Below are positions 8,709 to 17,334 of a stretch of 64,000 nucleotides of DNA, piece by piece; within the stretch, counting starts at the first letter, position 1, and each line of letters begins with the position of its first letter. The DNA lies in contig JADJSH010000001.1 of assembly GCA_016711805.1 (NCBI GenBank), positions 186,001 to 250,000 of the forward strand, given 5' to 3'. The notes below the pieces were generated by a model. That model saw nothing but the letters and a program-made list of their open reading frames with translations. It ran no database searches and was not told the origin of the DNA. The stretch comes from Bacteroidota bacterium. GTDB lineage: Bacteria; Bacteroidota; Bacteroidia; B-17B0; Aurantibacillaceae. The translations under genes and the position numbers were made by a program.

Positions 8709-9170
8709 CTATCTCTTTGTTTTCAATGTTTTTACTTTTTTACTCAACTTTAATTCTCTTAATAAAATATCTGCTAAACTGGTTTTAGACAATATTTTAA
8801 TACTTGCTTCTCTTACCTCTAAGATGACATTTCTCAATCCACAAACCTCTTCACTGACGCATTCTACGCAGGGTTCATAAAAGTTTAAACTTACACAGGG
8901 TAATAAAGCAATAGGCCCCCCGGTTAATCGAATCACATTGCTTAGCATAATCTCTTCAGGATGTTTTAACAAGTAATAACCTCCTGTAGCTCCCATCTTA
9001 CTTCCCACAATGCCATGATGTCTTAATTCCAATAAAATTGCTTCTAAAAACTTACGAGGAATTCCTTCCTTTTCAGCAATTTCAGATATCTTCATAGGTT
9101 TATTGTCTTTATATTCTTTAGCTAAAGACAATAAGGCCTTGATCGCATATTTCGTTTTTTTCTGTAACAT
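8709..9170 (-). CDS. Rrf2-family transcriptional regulator with four cysteines (IscR/CymR-like)
   Basis: 153 residues. N-terminal winged helix (MLQKKTKYAIKALLSLAKEY; EGIPRKFLEAILLELRHHGIVGSKMGATGGYYL), typical of Rrf2. C92, C101, C104 and C110 lie in PCVSLNFYEPCVECVSEEVCG, a spacing close to the Fe-S-binding cysteines of IscR, so it may sense Fe-S or sulfur status; in Gram-positives the Rrf2 member CymR senses cysteine supply (family knowledge). It sits between hom and the sulfur operon. A palindrome overlaps its own promoter and a matching half-site lies before the sulfur operon, so autoregulation plus control of sulfite reduction is a reasonable inference. Confidence 0.9.
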   Translation of the reverse strand: MLQKKTKYAIKALLSLAKEYKDNKPMKISEIAEKEGIPRKFLEAILLELRHHGIVGSKMGATGGYYLLKHPEEIMLSNVIRLTGGPIALLPCVSLNFYEPCVECVSEEVCGLRNVILEVREASIKILSKTSLADILLRELKLSKKVKTLKTKR

Positions 9171-9195
9171 AAATTGAGTTATTAAAATTATGTCA

Positions 9196-9226
9196 CAAAT
9201 ATACTACTAATTTAGTAGGAATTAAA
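9196..9226 (-). promoter_or_regulatory. Promoter and palindromic operator of the Rrf2 regulator gene
   Basis: The -7 box TATATTTG (plus coordinates 9196-9203) matches TAnnTTTG exactly. Immediately upstream lies CTACTAATTTAGTAG (9204-9218), with 6-bp perfect arms, continuing into TAGTAGGAATTAAA (9213-9226). A protein bound here would cover the spacer of the promoter, which fits autorepression. Confidence 0.6.
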
Positions 9227-9236
9227 AACAATTTAA

Positions 9237-10484
9237 TTATGCCACTAATTCTCTTTTAAAAACTGTGGTTCTTGTTTCATCTTTAGCTAAACTCACCTTC
9301 TCATCAACTAATGAAATAAATAAGTTGTTTTTCAAGATGTAATCACGATTAGCTATTAAATGCGTTAAATTGACCTTACCAACTACATAATGATAATCCT
9401 TGCTCGTATATTTTTCTGATATCTCATCAAATACAATTTGTTTTAAATCATCAGCGTTATTGTATCTGAAATAAGCTTCAATAACGACGTCATTTGTGAA
9501 TGTTGGCGCATGTTTTTGTGCATACTTTTTAAACTCATATTTATATCCGTGAGACAATGCCGAAATATCTGATAACACTGCTGCTCCAGTAGGATAAGAA
9601 CCTGCCCCTCTTCCTTGCAAGAATTGTTCACCAGAAAATTTACCTTCTACAATCACTCCGTTAAATTCATTATCTACATTGTATAAATGATTGTGTTCTT
9701 TAATAAAACGTGGTGCCACAAATACACTTACCTTATCATTTCCTAAACGTTGAATAATAGGTGTTAACTTTATTTTGTATCCTTTTTCAGAAGCATACTT
9801 AATATCGTTATCGTGCAAAGTTGTAATTCCTATATTCAATACTTCCTCTTGTTTTATAATTAAACCAAATGCATGTAAAGCTATAATCACCGCTTTAAAT
9901 TTAGCATCATATCCTTCCACGTCATTTGTTGGATCTGACTCCGCAAAGCCTTTATCTTGAGCTTGCTTTAACGCATCTGCATAAGATAGTTTTTCTGCAA
10001 TGGTTTTAGTTAAAATATAATTAGTTGTTCCATTAAAAATACCAGATACTTTTTCTAACTCTTCGTTATCAAAATATTCTTCTAATGAGCGAATAATTGG
10101 AATACTCCCACAAGCTGATGCTTCATACAATAAAGACACATTATTTTCTTGTTGCAAACGATACAATTCTTCCAAATGAGTGGCTAATAATTTTTTATTA
10201 GCCGTTACGACGTGCTTTCCTTTTTTTAATGCTTCGCTAACAATATGAAATGCTTCGTCGGCATCGTCAATTAATTCAACAACCACATCAATTTCAGGAT
10301 TATTTAAAATTTCCCATTTATCGTATGTAATTAACTCCGCTCCTACCGTACGCGGTTTATTTTTATTTTTCACTGCAATTTTTGCTATGTCAGCCTTGAA
10401 GCCTGTACTATTATTTAACACATGATATAGACCTTGTCCCACGCATCCAAATCCGAATAATCCTATTTTTAATTTCTTGCTCAT
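9237..10484 (-). CDS. hom: Homoserine dehydrogenase
   Basis: 415 residues, monofunctional (no aspartokinase domain). N-terminal NAD(P)-binding fold with GLFGFGCVGQGLYHVL; catalytic domain with VTANKKLLATH, EASACGSIPIIRSLEE, GIFNGTTNYILT and the conserved GFAESDPTNDVEGYDAKFKAVI substrate-binding region. It reduces aspartate semialdehyde to homoserine, the substrate of MetX, whose gene is 10 bases upstream. It is last in the SAM-riboswitch-controlled unit, which fits a dedicated methionine supply route rather than general threonine synthesis. A C-terminal extension after the catalytic domain (about residues 320-415) may be a regulatory domain. Confidence 0.95.
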   Translation of the reverse strand: MSKKLKIGLFGFGCVGQGLYHVLNNSTGFKADIAKIAVKNKNKPRTVGAELITYDKWEILNNPEIDVVVELIDDADEAFHIVSEALKKGKHVVTANKKLLATHLEELYRLQQENNVSLLYEASACGSIPIIRSLEEYFDNEELEKVSGIFNGTTNYILTKTIAEKLSYADALKQAQDKGFAESDPTNDVEGYDAKFKAVIIALHAFGLIIKQEEVLNIGITTLHDNDIKYASEKGYKIKLTPIIQRLGNDKVSVFVAPRFIKEHNHLYNVDNEFNGVIVEGKFSGEQFLQGRGAGSYPTGAAVLSDISALSHGYKYEFKKYAQKHAPTFTNDVVIEAYFRYNNADDLKQIVFDEISEKYTSKDYHYVVGKVNLTHLIANRDYILKNNLFISLVDEKVSLAKDETRTTVFKRELVA

Positions 10485-10494
10485 AATTTCTGTT

Positions 10495-11544
10495 TTATAT
10501 AGTTACTGTTTGTGTTTTTACGTTTTGTGTTTGATAAAATTGTTTAATATGTTCTGCCAGTTGTTTTGTTTCAATCAAGAATCCATCATGTCCGTATAAA
10601 GAATCAATTTCTTTATATACCGAGGTTTTAATTCCTTTTGCTAATAATTGTTGTTCGTTAACAGGAAACAAAACATCTGAAGAAACAGCAATGACTAAAG
10701 TAGGAACCTCAATATCATTTAAGACAGTTTCCACACTATAAGCTCTTTCCCGAGCTACATTGTGAGAATCCATTGCCTCAGATAAGCGCACGTATGAATA
10801 GGCATTAAAACGTTTTACTAATTTTTCTCCTTGGTAACGTTGGTATGAAGAGGCTGCATGGTTATTGATATTATTATTCCCATTATTTTTTTGAGTGCTG
10901 TTATACGTATTATAATTTCTATAACTTAACAATGCTATACTGCGAGCAGCTTGTAACCCCTTCTCTCCTCCATTAGTTGTATTTCCAAAATAAGTTCTAT
11001 CCGCTTTAATAGCTAAACGTTGCGATTCATTGAAAGCAATTCCCCAAGGAGAATGCTGCGCATTCGTAGCAATCAAAATTAAATTCTCTGTTACTTCAGG
11101 AAATTGCAATGCCCATTCTTGTGCTATCTGTCCTCCTTGAGAGCCACCAATCAACGTATGAATTTTATCAATACCTAAGTGATTTTTCAAAACTTGTAAC
11201 GTATTAGCCATATCACGAATAGTGATGTGAGGAAAATAACTGAACCAAGGCTCATTTGTATCTGGATTAATGTTTAAAGGACCAGTTGTGCCATAGCAAG
11301 AACCTAAGTTATTAGCACACACAATAAAATAATCTTTAGGATTAAATAAATCGTTTTCGCCAAATAGGCCTGGCCACCAATCAAAAACATCGCTATTAGC
11401 TGTTAACGCGTGAGCAACCCAAATCACATTACTCTTATCGGCGTTCAATGAGCCGTAGGTGTGATAGGCGATTTCTAATTGAGGTAATGTTAAACCATTC
11501 TCTAATGGAAATCTTTTTTTGTATGTATATGTCGTATGACTCAT
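10495..11544 (-). CDS. metXA: Homoserine O-acetyltransferase
   Basis: 349 residues, alpha/beta-hydrolase fold. The nucleophile is Ser135 in LIGGSQGGQ, the catalytic His is at about residue 319 in DSLYGHDGFLIE, and the acid Asp lies in VIAVSSDVLFP. HALTANSDVFDWWPGL and ANNLGSCYGTTGP are diagnostic MetX segments. It acetylates homoserine for direct sulfhydrylation or transsulfuration to methionine. Upstream lie a SAM-I riboswitch and a Met/Cys-rich leader ORF, so expression should fall when methionine/SAM is plentiful. MetX can be a succinyltransferase in some lineages; sequence alone does not separate the two with certainty. Confidence 0.95.
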   Translation of the reverse strand: MSHTTYTYKKRFPLENGLTLPQLEIAYHTYGSLNADKSNVIWVAHALTANSDVFDWWPGLFGENDLFNPKDYFIVCANNLGSCYGTTGPLNINPDTNEPWFSYFPHITIRDMANTLQVLKNHLGIDKIHTLIGGSQGGQIAQEWALQFPEVTENLILIATNAQHSPWGIAFNESQRLAIKADRTYFGNTTNGGEKGLQAARSIALLSYRNYNTYNSTQKNNGNNNINNHAASSYQRYQGEKLVKRFNAYSYVRLSEAMDSHNVARERAYSVETVLNDIEVPTLVIAVSSDVLFPVNEQQLLAKGIKTSVYKEIDSLYGHDGFLIETKQLAEHIKQFYQTQNVKTQTVTI

Positions 11545-11621
11545 GATTTCTTATTGTCTTGTGAGAGCAACAAAACGAAAACTTAAAAAAACGTTTCGTT
11601 ACTCTCATTTAGACTTTCTAA

Positions 11622-11858
11622 CTAATTACTAAAAATGGATTCTGAAAAAATTAAATGTTTGTTTTCTGATGATGTTAAAATATTAACGTCGCTCACCAAA
11701 CGTTTACTGTGTTCTTGACTTGCATGAGGAAAGGAAACTCCTCCTCTTTGAGAAAAACCAAAAGCCGCTTGTAGTTTTAAAAAGTGACGGTGACGAGCTT
11801 CGCCGATTAAGTTAGTTGTAGTTTGTGTAGTTGTTTGAGTATATTTATTTGAGTTCAT
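11622..11858 (-). CDS. Small hypothetical protein between the leader ORF and metX (78 aa)
   Basis: An open frame starting MNSNKYTQTTTQTTTN, chosen because an A/T-rich untranslated stretch precedes that ATG; a longer frame begins at 11933 but overlaps the hairpin. The middle part, EARHRHFLKLQAAFGFSQRGG, looks amphipathic; the N-terminus is Thr/Gln-rich. I do not recognise it. It lies within the riboswitch-controlled transcript, 77 bases before metX. It may be a genuine small protein, a further regulatory ORF, or chance. Confidence 0.35.
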   Translation of the reverse strand: MNSNKYTQTTTQTTTNLIGEARHRHFLKLQAAFGFSQRGGVSFPHASQEHSKRLVSDVNILTSSENKHLIFSESIFSN

Positions 11859-11938
11859 GATGTTTAATTTTAATTTGTTTGTATTGAAAAAATTTAAGAT
11901 TGATGAAAATTCTTGAAATAAAGAATACATCAAAAGAG

Positions 11939-11986
11939 CCTCGGATTTGCCAAGGTTAATTTTTCGATAAGATTAAAACGAAAAAT
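11939..11986 (-). terminator. Pair of hairpins after the Met/Cys leader ORF (candidate attenuator)
   Basis: Directly after the leader stop codon, minus strand: hairpin ATTTTTCG / CGAAAAAT (11986-11979 with 11966-11959), then CCTTGG / CCGAGG (11955-11950 with 11944-11939, one G-T pair, loop CAAAT) followed by CTCTTTT. The second looks like a weak intrinsic terminator. I could not find as clean an antiterminator as at the sulfur operon. Confidence 0.45.
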
Positions 11987-11989
11987 AGC

Positions 11990-12115
11990 CTAGCACATGC
12001 ACCAACAGCACATACAACAAGCCATCATGAAAATGGTAATGAGAACAGAATTAACTACAGTGTTTGCCTCTAATTGAGCAACTCTTACTTTGTTTTTTGA
12101 ATTTGTGTGTTTCAT
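11990..12115 (-). CDS. Met/Cys-rich leader peptide downstream of the SAM riboswitch (41 aa)
   Basis: A 41-codon ORF that begins 35 bases after the riboswitch core, with an A-rich start region typical of Bacteroidota translation. Its last twelve residues are MMACCMCCWCMC: four Met and six Cys (codons ATG, TGT, TGC). It ends just before the hairpins at 11939-11986 and upstream of metX-hom. The tail is strikingly similar in composition to the sulfur operon leader (HMMCCWMLRCC), which argues for a sensor of Met/Cys-tRNA charging. An alternative is a short metal-binding membrane peptide, since NSVLITIFMMACC is hydrophobic. Confidence 0.65.
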   Translation of the reverse strand: MKHTNSKNKVRVAQLEANTVVNSVLITIFMMACCMCCWCMC

Positions 12116-12149
12116 TTTCTTTGTTTTTAATTTATTTTTCTCTGCTTTT

Positions 12150-12252
12150 CATCAGAGTAGGAGTTGGCACCTGTTTTCCAATTTCGTTTTACCGAAACTT
12201 TTAGTTGGTTGCCAGTGGGTCAGTGAGCCTATTCTCTCGCCACTTCTTAATA
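12150..12252 (-). ncRNA. SAM-I (S-box) riboswitch controlling metX-hom
   Basis: On the minus strand the core elements of the SAM-I aptamer are present in order: GTGGCGAGAG, then CTGACCCACTGGCAACC, a variable P3/P4 stem (GTTTCGGTAAAACGAAAT), and AGGTGCCAACTCC closing towards P1. CTCTG at the 3' side of P1 can alternatively pair with CAGAG just downstream (plus 12140-12144 with 12153-12157), a possible switch to the no-SAM state. No strong terminator follows directly; the leader ORF 11990-12115 comes next, so control may act through translation or the hairpins after that ORF. Confidence 0.9.
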
Positions 12253-12288
12253 AATTAATACACACATAGGTGGGTAGTAATTCTGTTG

Positions 12289-12321
12289 CAAATTTAAAGC
12301 ATTTAATTCATTACTTCCAAA
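12289..12321 (-). promoter_or_regulatory. Promoter of the SAM riboswitch / metX-hom unit
   Basis: Minus strand: TTTG (12321-12318) and TAAATTTG (12296-12289), an exact TAnnTTTG -7 box, separated by 21 bases. It lies about 40 bases upstream of the riboswitch aptamer. Confidence 0.65.
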
Positions 12322-12390
12322 TAAAAATGAAAATAATTTAAAAATCGTTGATTTTATTGAGGATTACGAGCAATATATTCCGATGCCAAA

Positions 12391-14891
12391 TTAACTTTTT
12401 CTCATCCTCTCTCTCAATTTCACCAACTCATACCATACAACTGATATAAACCCAATTACAAAACTCACTCCTAATTGAGATAAATTCAGCTGTTCAAATT
12501 CAAAGAAATGAGTTACTGGAGGTAAGTATAACAACATGGCAGAAATGAAAACGGTGATGCCGATAATAAATAAAATCATCTTGTTTTTATAGCGAATGGT
12601 AGTGAGCACAGAATAATAAAAGGAACGATTGACTAAGGTTAAAAATATGTTTGCTACAATCAATGCGTTAAAAACCATCGTACGCGTAACAGCTTTATTA
12701 CAATCCTTATGAACTGCATACTGATATACAACTAAAGTTCCTGCAGCAATTACTAAGCCTTGCATAACACTTGAAGCTAATTCTTTCCAATTAAAAAAAG
12801 TGGTTGTAAAAGGCCTTGGCTTGCTAAGCATGGTGTTACTTTCCATGGGTTCATTTTCAAAAATGATAGAGCAAGTTGGCCCCATAATTAATTCTAGGAA
12901 AATAATATGTATGGGAGAAAAAATATTAGGATATATCCAACCCAAAGCTAAAGGCAAAAACACCGTTAAAATGATTGGAATATGGATGGAAATAATATAA
13001 CGGATGGCCTTTTTAAATTCGTATAAATTTTTCTTCCCGAGGCAATCGCATCAACCATTTTAGATAAATCGTCTTCTACTAAAATTAAAGAAGCTGCTTG
13101 TTTCGCAATCTCCGTTCCTTTTTTACCCATCGCAATACCAATGTGCGCTGCTTTTAAAGCGGGCCCATCATTTACGCCATCACCAGTCATCGCAACAATT
13201 TCGTTATTTGATTTTAACGCATTAATGATTTTTAATTTTGCTTCAGGAAACATGCGAGTAAAAATAGCAGTCTCACCTACTTTTTCTTTTAACTCAACAT
13301 CGCTCAATTTCATTAACTCATCTCCTGACAAACTTTTTTCATAGCCTTTAAAAGCAATTTGTTTTGCAATAGCAGCTGTTGTTTCAGCGTTATCACCAGT
13401 AATGATTTTAACGGAGATACCTGCTTTATAAAAACTTTCTAATACCGATTGTATATTTTTCTTTGGAGGATCATAAAAAGCAATCAATCCTTTAAATAGA
13501 AATTTAAAACTTTGTTGTTCTTCAGGAAAATTAGTTCCCGAAAATGTAGCTTGACCAACACCCAATAAACGATAACCTTCTTTGGCTAAAGTTTTCATCG
13601 CGTCTTTAATTTGCTGCTTTTGTTCTGCACTCAAATCAGATACATTTATTAAGGCTTCGGGAGCACCTTTAGCAGCAATAATTCGCTCTCCTTTATCATT
13701 TTCAAAAATATGCGTCATCATTGGCGGCTTACCTCCTAAAGGATATTCGTGCAACATTTTGTATTGTGAGCGTTCATCCTCTTTTACTAAAGTTTCATAA
13801 GCTTTATGAATTGCTACTTCCATTGGATCAAAAGGAATAGGTTCGCTCGACCACATCGATAATGTAATGAGCTCTCTTTCTGTTTCATCTAAGTCTGCTT
13901 CTGGATCCGAAATTTTTTGAGTAGATAACGTAAACAACTTTGCTAAACTCATTTTATTCTCGGTAATAGTTCCTGTTTTATCAGTACAAATAACCGTAGC
14001 GCTACCTAATGTCTCTACTGTTTTCATTTGTTTCACCACTACACCCATTTTCATTAAACGCCAAGCACCAAGCGCCATAAAGGTTGTAAAAGCTACGGGA
14101 ATTTCCTCGGGCAAAATACTCATAGCCAAAGTCAAAGCCTTTAATAAACTATCTAAAACTAAACGTGATTGAACATAATTTATGCCCCAAACGATTATGA
14201 AAACAATCGCTCCAACGATAGCCATCTTTTTTACAAAATCCCCAATCTGTAATTCTAAGGGTGTTTTTTCTTCTTCAATATCTTCTAAACTCTTTCCAAT
14301 CTTTCCTAATCGGGTTTCATTACCAATAGCTGTAATAGTTGCTACTGCCAAGCCACTCGATACTGTTGTTCCTTGAAACACAACCTTATCTTCTTTTGTT
14401 TGATCTTTATATACTACTAAAGACTCGCCCGTTAAAATAGATTCATTAACAGAAAAATCTGCTGCATAGGTAATTATTCCATCTGCAGAAATTAGCGTCC
14501 CCTCCTCTATCATCAAGCTATCACCTATGACTAATTCTTCGCTTGGTATCTCAATCACTTCGCCATTTCTAATCACCTTACAATTAGGTTGAATAAAGTT
14601 TTTAAGTTTCTCTAATGCATTTTTACTTCGTGATACTTGATATAAAGAAATAATAGATTGAAAAATAATGGCAGACACTAAAAAAATACCGTCCCCTATT
14701 TTGCCACTTATAAAATAAATACATGAAGCCACCAACAACAAAATAATCATGGGTTCGGTAGCTAAACTTTTAATAGCGGTGATAAATACATTTTCCTTTT
14801 TATAGTCCGCTTTATTTTGTCCGTGCTTTTCTCTTGCCTCTTTTACTTGCTCAGAAGTTAAACCTGTTATGTTAAAATTATTGGAAGACAT
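12391..14891 (-). CDS. Cation-transporting P-type ATPase (Ca2+-type, P2), frameshifted
   Basis: Two frames, 12966-14891 (N-terminal) and 12391-12963 (C-terminal), join to about 833 residues if one base is added to the T-run 13010-13014; the joined sequence NLKKAIRYIISIHIPIILTVFLPLALGWIYPNIFSPIHIIFLELIMGP is the normal M5-M6 region. Visible: N-terminal cation-ATPase domain, actuator TGES motif (ILTGESLV), PEEIP in M4, phosphorylation site CTDKTGT, and hinge TGDGVNDGPALKAAHIGIAMG. M4 has PEEIP, seen in a subgroup of P2 pumps; the ion (Ca2+, Mn2+ or other) is uncertain. The break at a homopolymer points to a sequencing error rather than real inactivation. Confidence 0.9.
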
Positions 14892-15035
14892 CTAATTATT
14901 TTAGTAGCATTTATAAATGTTTAAGTTAAGCAATCTTTAAACAAAACGTATGGATCTTTATCATTAAAATTCATGTTTTATAATAGATCCATAATAAAAA
15001 AGGACAAATATTAAGCTAAAACCTTACATTTACAC

Positions 15036-15929
15036 GTGCTTAAAAACGTTAGTAAACATCACTTTTTATTACACTTTATTGTGTTTATTTGGGGCTGGTC
15101 GCCCATACTTGGTAAAGGTATAAGTGCTGATGCATTACAATTAGTTTGGTTTAGAATTGCCATTACTATTTTTTTAATGACATTTTACCTCATCTATATC
15201 AAAGCCAATATATTGGTTTCCTTTAAAAAACTATGGCAACTCACTGCTATCGGACTTATTATTTGCGTGCATTGGTTGTGTTTTTATGGAGCCATTAAAG
15301 TTTCTAATGTATCAGTAACCATGGCCGCTTTTAGTACAGGCACATTATTTACAGCCATTACCGAGCCATTAATTTACAAACGAAAATTTATTTGGTACGA
15401 ATTAGTCATTGGCTTAATTATCATTGTTGCTATTGGACTTATTTTTTCAGTGGAAATAAAATATGGTATGGGAATTTTATTAGGAATTTTAGCGGCTTTT
15501 ACGGCTTCCGTATTTAGTGTATTGAATGGCGTTTTAATTCAAGATCAAAAAGAACCAATCTCATCTCCAGTATTATCTTTTGTAGAGTTAACGATGGCTT
15601 TGGTTGGTTTAAGTATTTTCCTATTATTTAACGGAAGTTTCTCCACCGAGTTTTTTGCCATTAACAATCAAGATATTTTATTGATTACCATTTTAGCAGG
15701 AGTTTGTACAGTTTATCCATTTATTGCCTCCGTTAATTTAATGAAGCATCTTTCGCCATATACGATTAACCTTACGGTAAATTTAGAAGGAGTATATGGG
15801 ATTATCCTTGCTGGGATTTTATTTCATGAAAACAAGGATTTATCTGTTACTTTTTATGTAGGTTTTGGGATTATCCTTGCGGTAATATTTTTGAATGCTT
15901 TACTTAAACAAAAGTTTAACAAAGGATAA
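15036..15929 (+). CDS. EamA/DMT-family transporter
   Basis: 297 residues with about ten predicted membrane helices in two EamA repeats (residues about 10-140 and 150-290). The first helix (HFLLHFIVFIWGWSPILGKG) requires the GTG start at 15036; the next ATG would remove it. A near-consensus -7 box (TACATTTA) ends only a few bases before this GTG, suggesting a very short untranslated leader. Substrate unknown; family members export amino acids and metabolites. Divergent from the P-type ATPase. Confidence 0.85.
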   Translation: MLKNVSKHHFLLHFIVFIWGWSPILGKGISADALQLVWFRIAITIFLMTFYLIYIKANILVSFKKLWQLTAIGLIICVHWLCFYGAIKVSNVSVTMAAFSTGTLFTAITEPLIYKRKFIWYELVIGLIIIVAIGLIFSVEIKYGMGILLGILAAFTASVFSVLNGVLIQDQKEPISSPVLSFVELTMALVGLSIFLLFNGSFSTEFFAINNQDILLITILAGVCTVYPFIASVNLMKHLSPYTINLTVNLEGVYGIILAGILFHENKDLSVTFYVGFGIILAVIFLNALLKQKFNKG

Positions 15930-15978
15930 TCAAATTCAAACATAAAAACCTTACTTTAGCGCAGCTAAAAATTAAGAC

Positions 15979-17334
15979 ATGCAATTTGAGTTAAACTCAG
16001 AGTACCTCGACCAGTTAAAAACAGCCATCGCTGAGCAAAACGATGCGTTTTTAAAAGCACAACTCAGCGAGTTGTATGCGGTTGATATTGCCTTAATTTT
16101 AAACCAATTAGATTTAGAAGATTCCATTTATTTATACGACCAAATTGATGAAGAATTATCATCTGACGTGTTATTGGAAATGGAAGAGGAAAAGCGTGAA
16201 GCTTTATTAGCTACCTTTTCTACTAAAGAAATTGCCGAGCAATTAGATAACATGGATTCGGATGATGCGGCTGACGTTATCAACGAATTACCTGAAGAAA
16301 TTCAGGATGAAGTATTATCTCATATTGAAGATATTGAACAAGCCAGCGACATTGCAGATTTGATGAGCTTTGAAGAAGGTACTGCAGGTTCATTAATGGC
16401 AAAGGAGTTAGTGAGCGTATATGCTCACGAAACGGTAAGTGCTTGTATTGATGAAATTAGAAAACAAACCGAAAATGTAGATGTGCTTTATGCGGTTTAT
16501 GTTGTAGATGATAACGAGAAGTTGATTGGGATGTTATCTTTAAAAAAATTAATTGTCTCTCATCCATTAGCTAGAATTGAAGAAATATACGATGGCGATG
16601 TCATTTCGGTGAAGACATCCGAATCGAGTGAAGAAGTAGCAGAGTTAATTAGAAAATATGACTTAGTTGTATTACCAGTTGTTGATCAATTAGGAAGATT
16701 AGTTGGACGAATTACCATTGATGATGTGGTGGATGTTATGCGCGAAGAAGCTGAAAAAGACATTCAGTTAATGAGTGGTATTACCGACGATGTTGATAGT
16801 AATGATAGTTTATGGCGTTTATCAAGAGCCCGTATTCCTTGGTTATTAGTTGGTATGTGTGGTGGAATTGTAGGGTCTAGAATTATTGGCGGCTATGAAG
16901 ATCAAATTCAAATTCGTCCTGAGATGGCATTTTTTATTCCGTTAATTGGTGCAACCGGTGGTAATGTGGGTGTACAATCATCTGCTATTATTGTGCAAGG
17001 ATTAGCAAATAATACATTAATCGTAGATAAAATTGCGCCTAAATTATTTAAAGAACTAGGGGTTGGTTTGATTAATGGATTAATTTGTTCGGGATTAATT
17101 TTAGGATATAATTTATTAATTAGCGAATCTTGGGCATTAGCAGCGACTGTAAGTGTAGCTTTATTTACAGTGATTTTATGCGCTTCATTTTTAGGAACCT
17201 TTGTACCCTTGATGATGAATCGTTTTAAGGTAAATCCTGCTTTAGCAACTGGACCATTTGTAACAACCTTAAACGACATCATTGGTATTTCTATTTACTT
17301 TTTAGTAGGTCGTATCTTGTATAGCTTTTTGTAA
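15979..17334 (+). CDS. mgtE: Magnesium transporter MgtE
   Basis: 451 residues with the full MgtE layout: an acidic helical N domain (about 1-130, MDSDDAADVINELPEE), two CBS domains (about 135-260, ending GRITIDDVVDVMREEAEKD), and five membrane helices with the channel motif IPLIGATGGNVGVQSSAIIVQG. The N and CBS domains gate the pore by cytosolic Mg2+ (family knowledge). Its stop overlaps the start of the LRR-kinase gene (TAATG), so the two are translationally coupled. Confidence 0.95.
   Translation: MQFELNSEYLDQLKTAIAEQNDAFLKAQLSELYAVDIALILNQLDLEDSIYLYDQIDEELSSDVLLEMEEEKREALLATFSTKEIAEQLDNMDSDDAADVINELPEEIQDEVLSHIEDIEQASDIADLMSFEEGTAGSLMAKELVSVYAHETVSACIDEIRKQTENVDVLYAVYVVDDNEKLIGMLSLKKLIVSHPLARIEEIYDGDVISVKTSESSEEVAELIRKYDLVVLPVVDQLGRLVGRITIDDVVDVMREEAEKDIQLMSGITDDVDSNDSLWRLSRARIPWLLVGMCGGIVGSRIIGGYEDQIQIRPEMAFFIPLIGATGGNVGVQSSAIIVQGLANNTLIVDKIAPKLFKELGVGLINGLICSGLILGYNLLISESWALAATVSVALFTVILCASFLGTFVPLMMNRFKVNPALATGPFVTTLNDIIGISIYFLVGRILYSFL

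Noticed and set aside
12391..14891. P-type ATPase as a true two-subunit split pump
   Set aside because: The break falls inside a membrane region and one added base restores the family sequence exactly.
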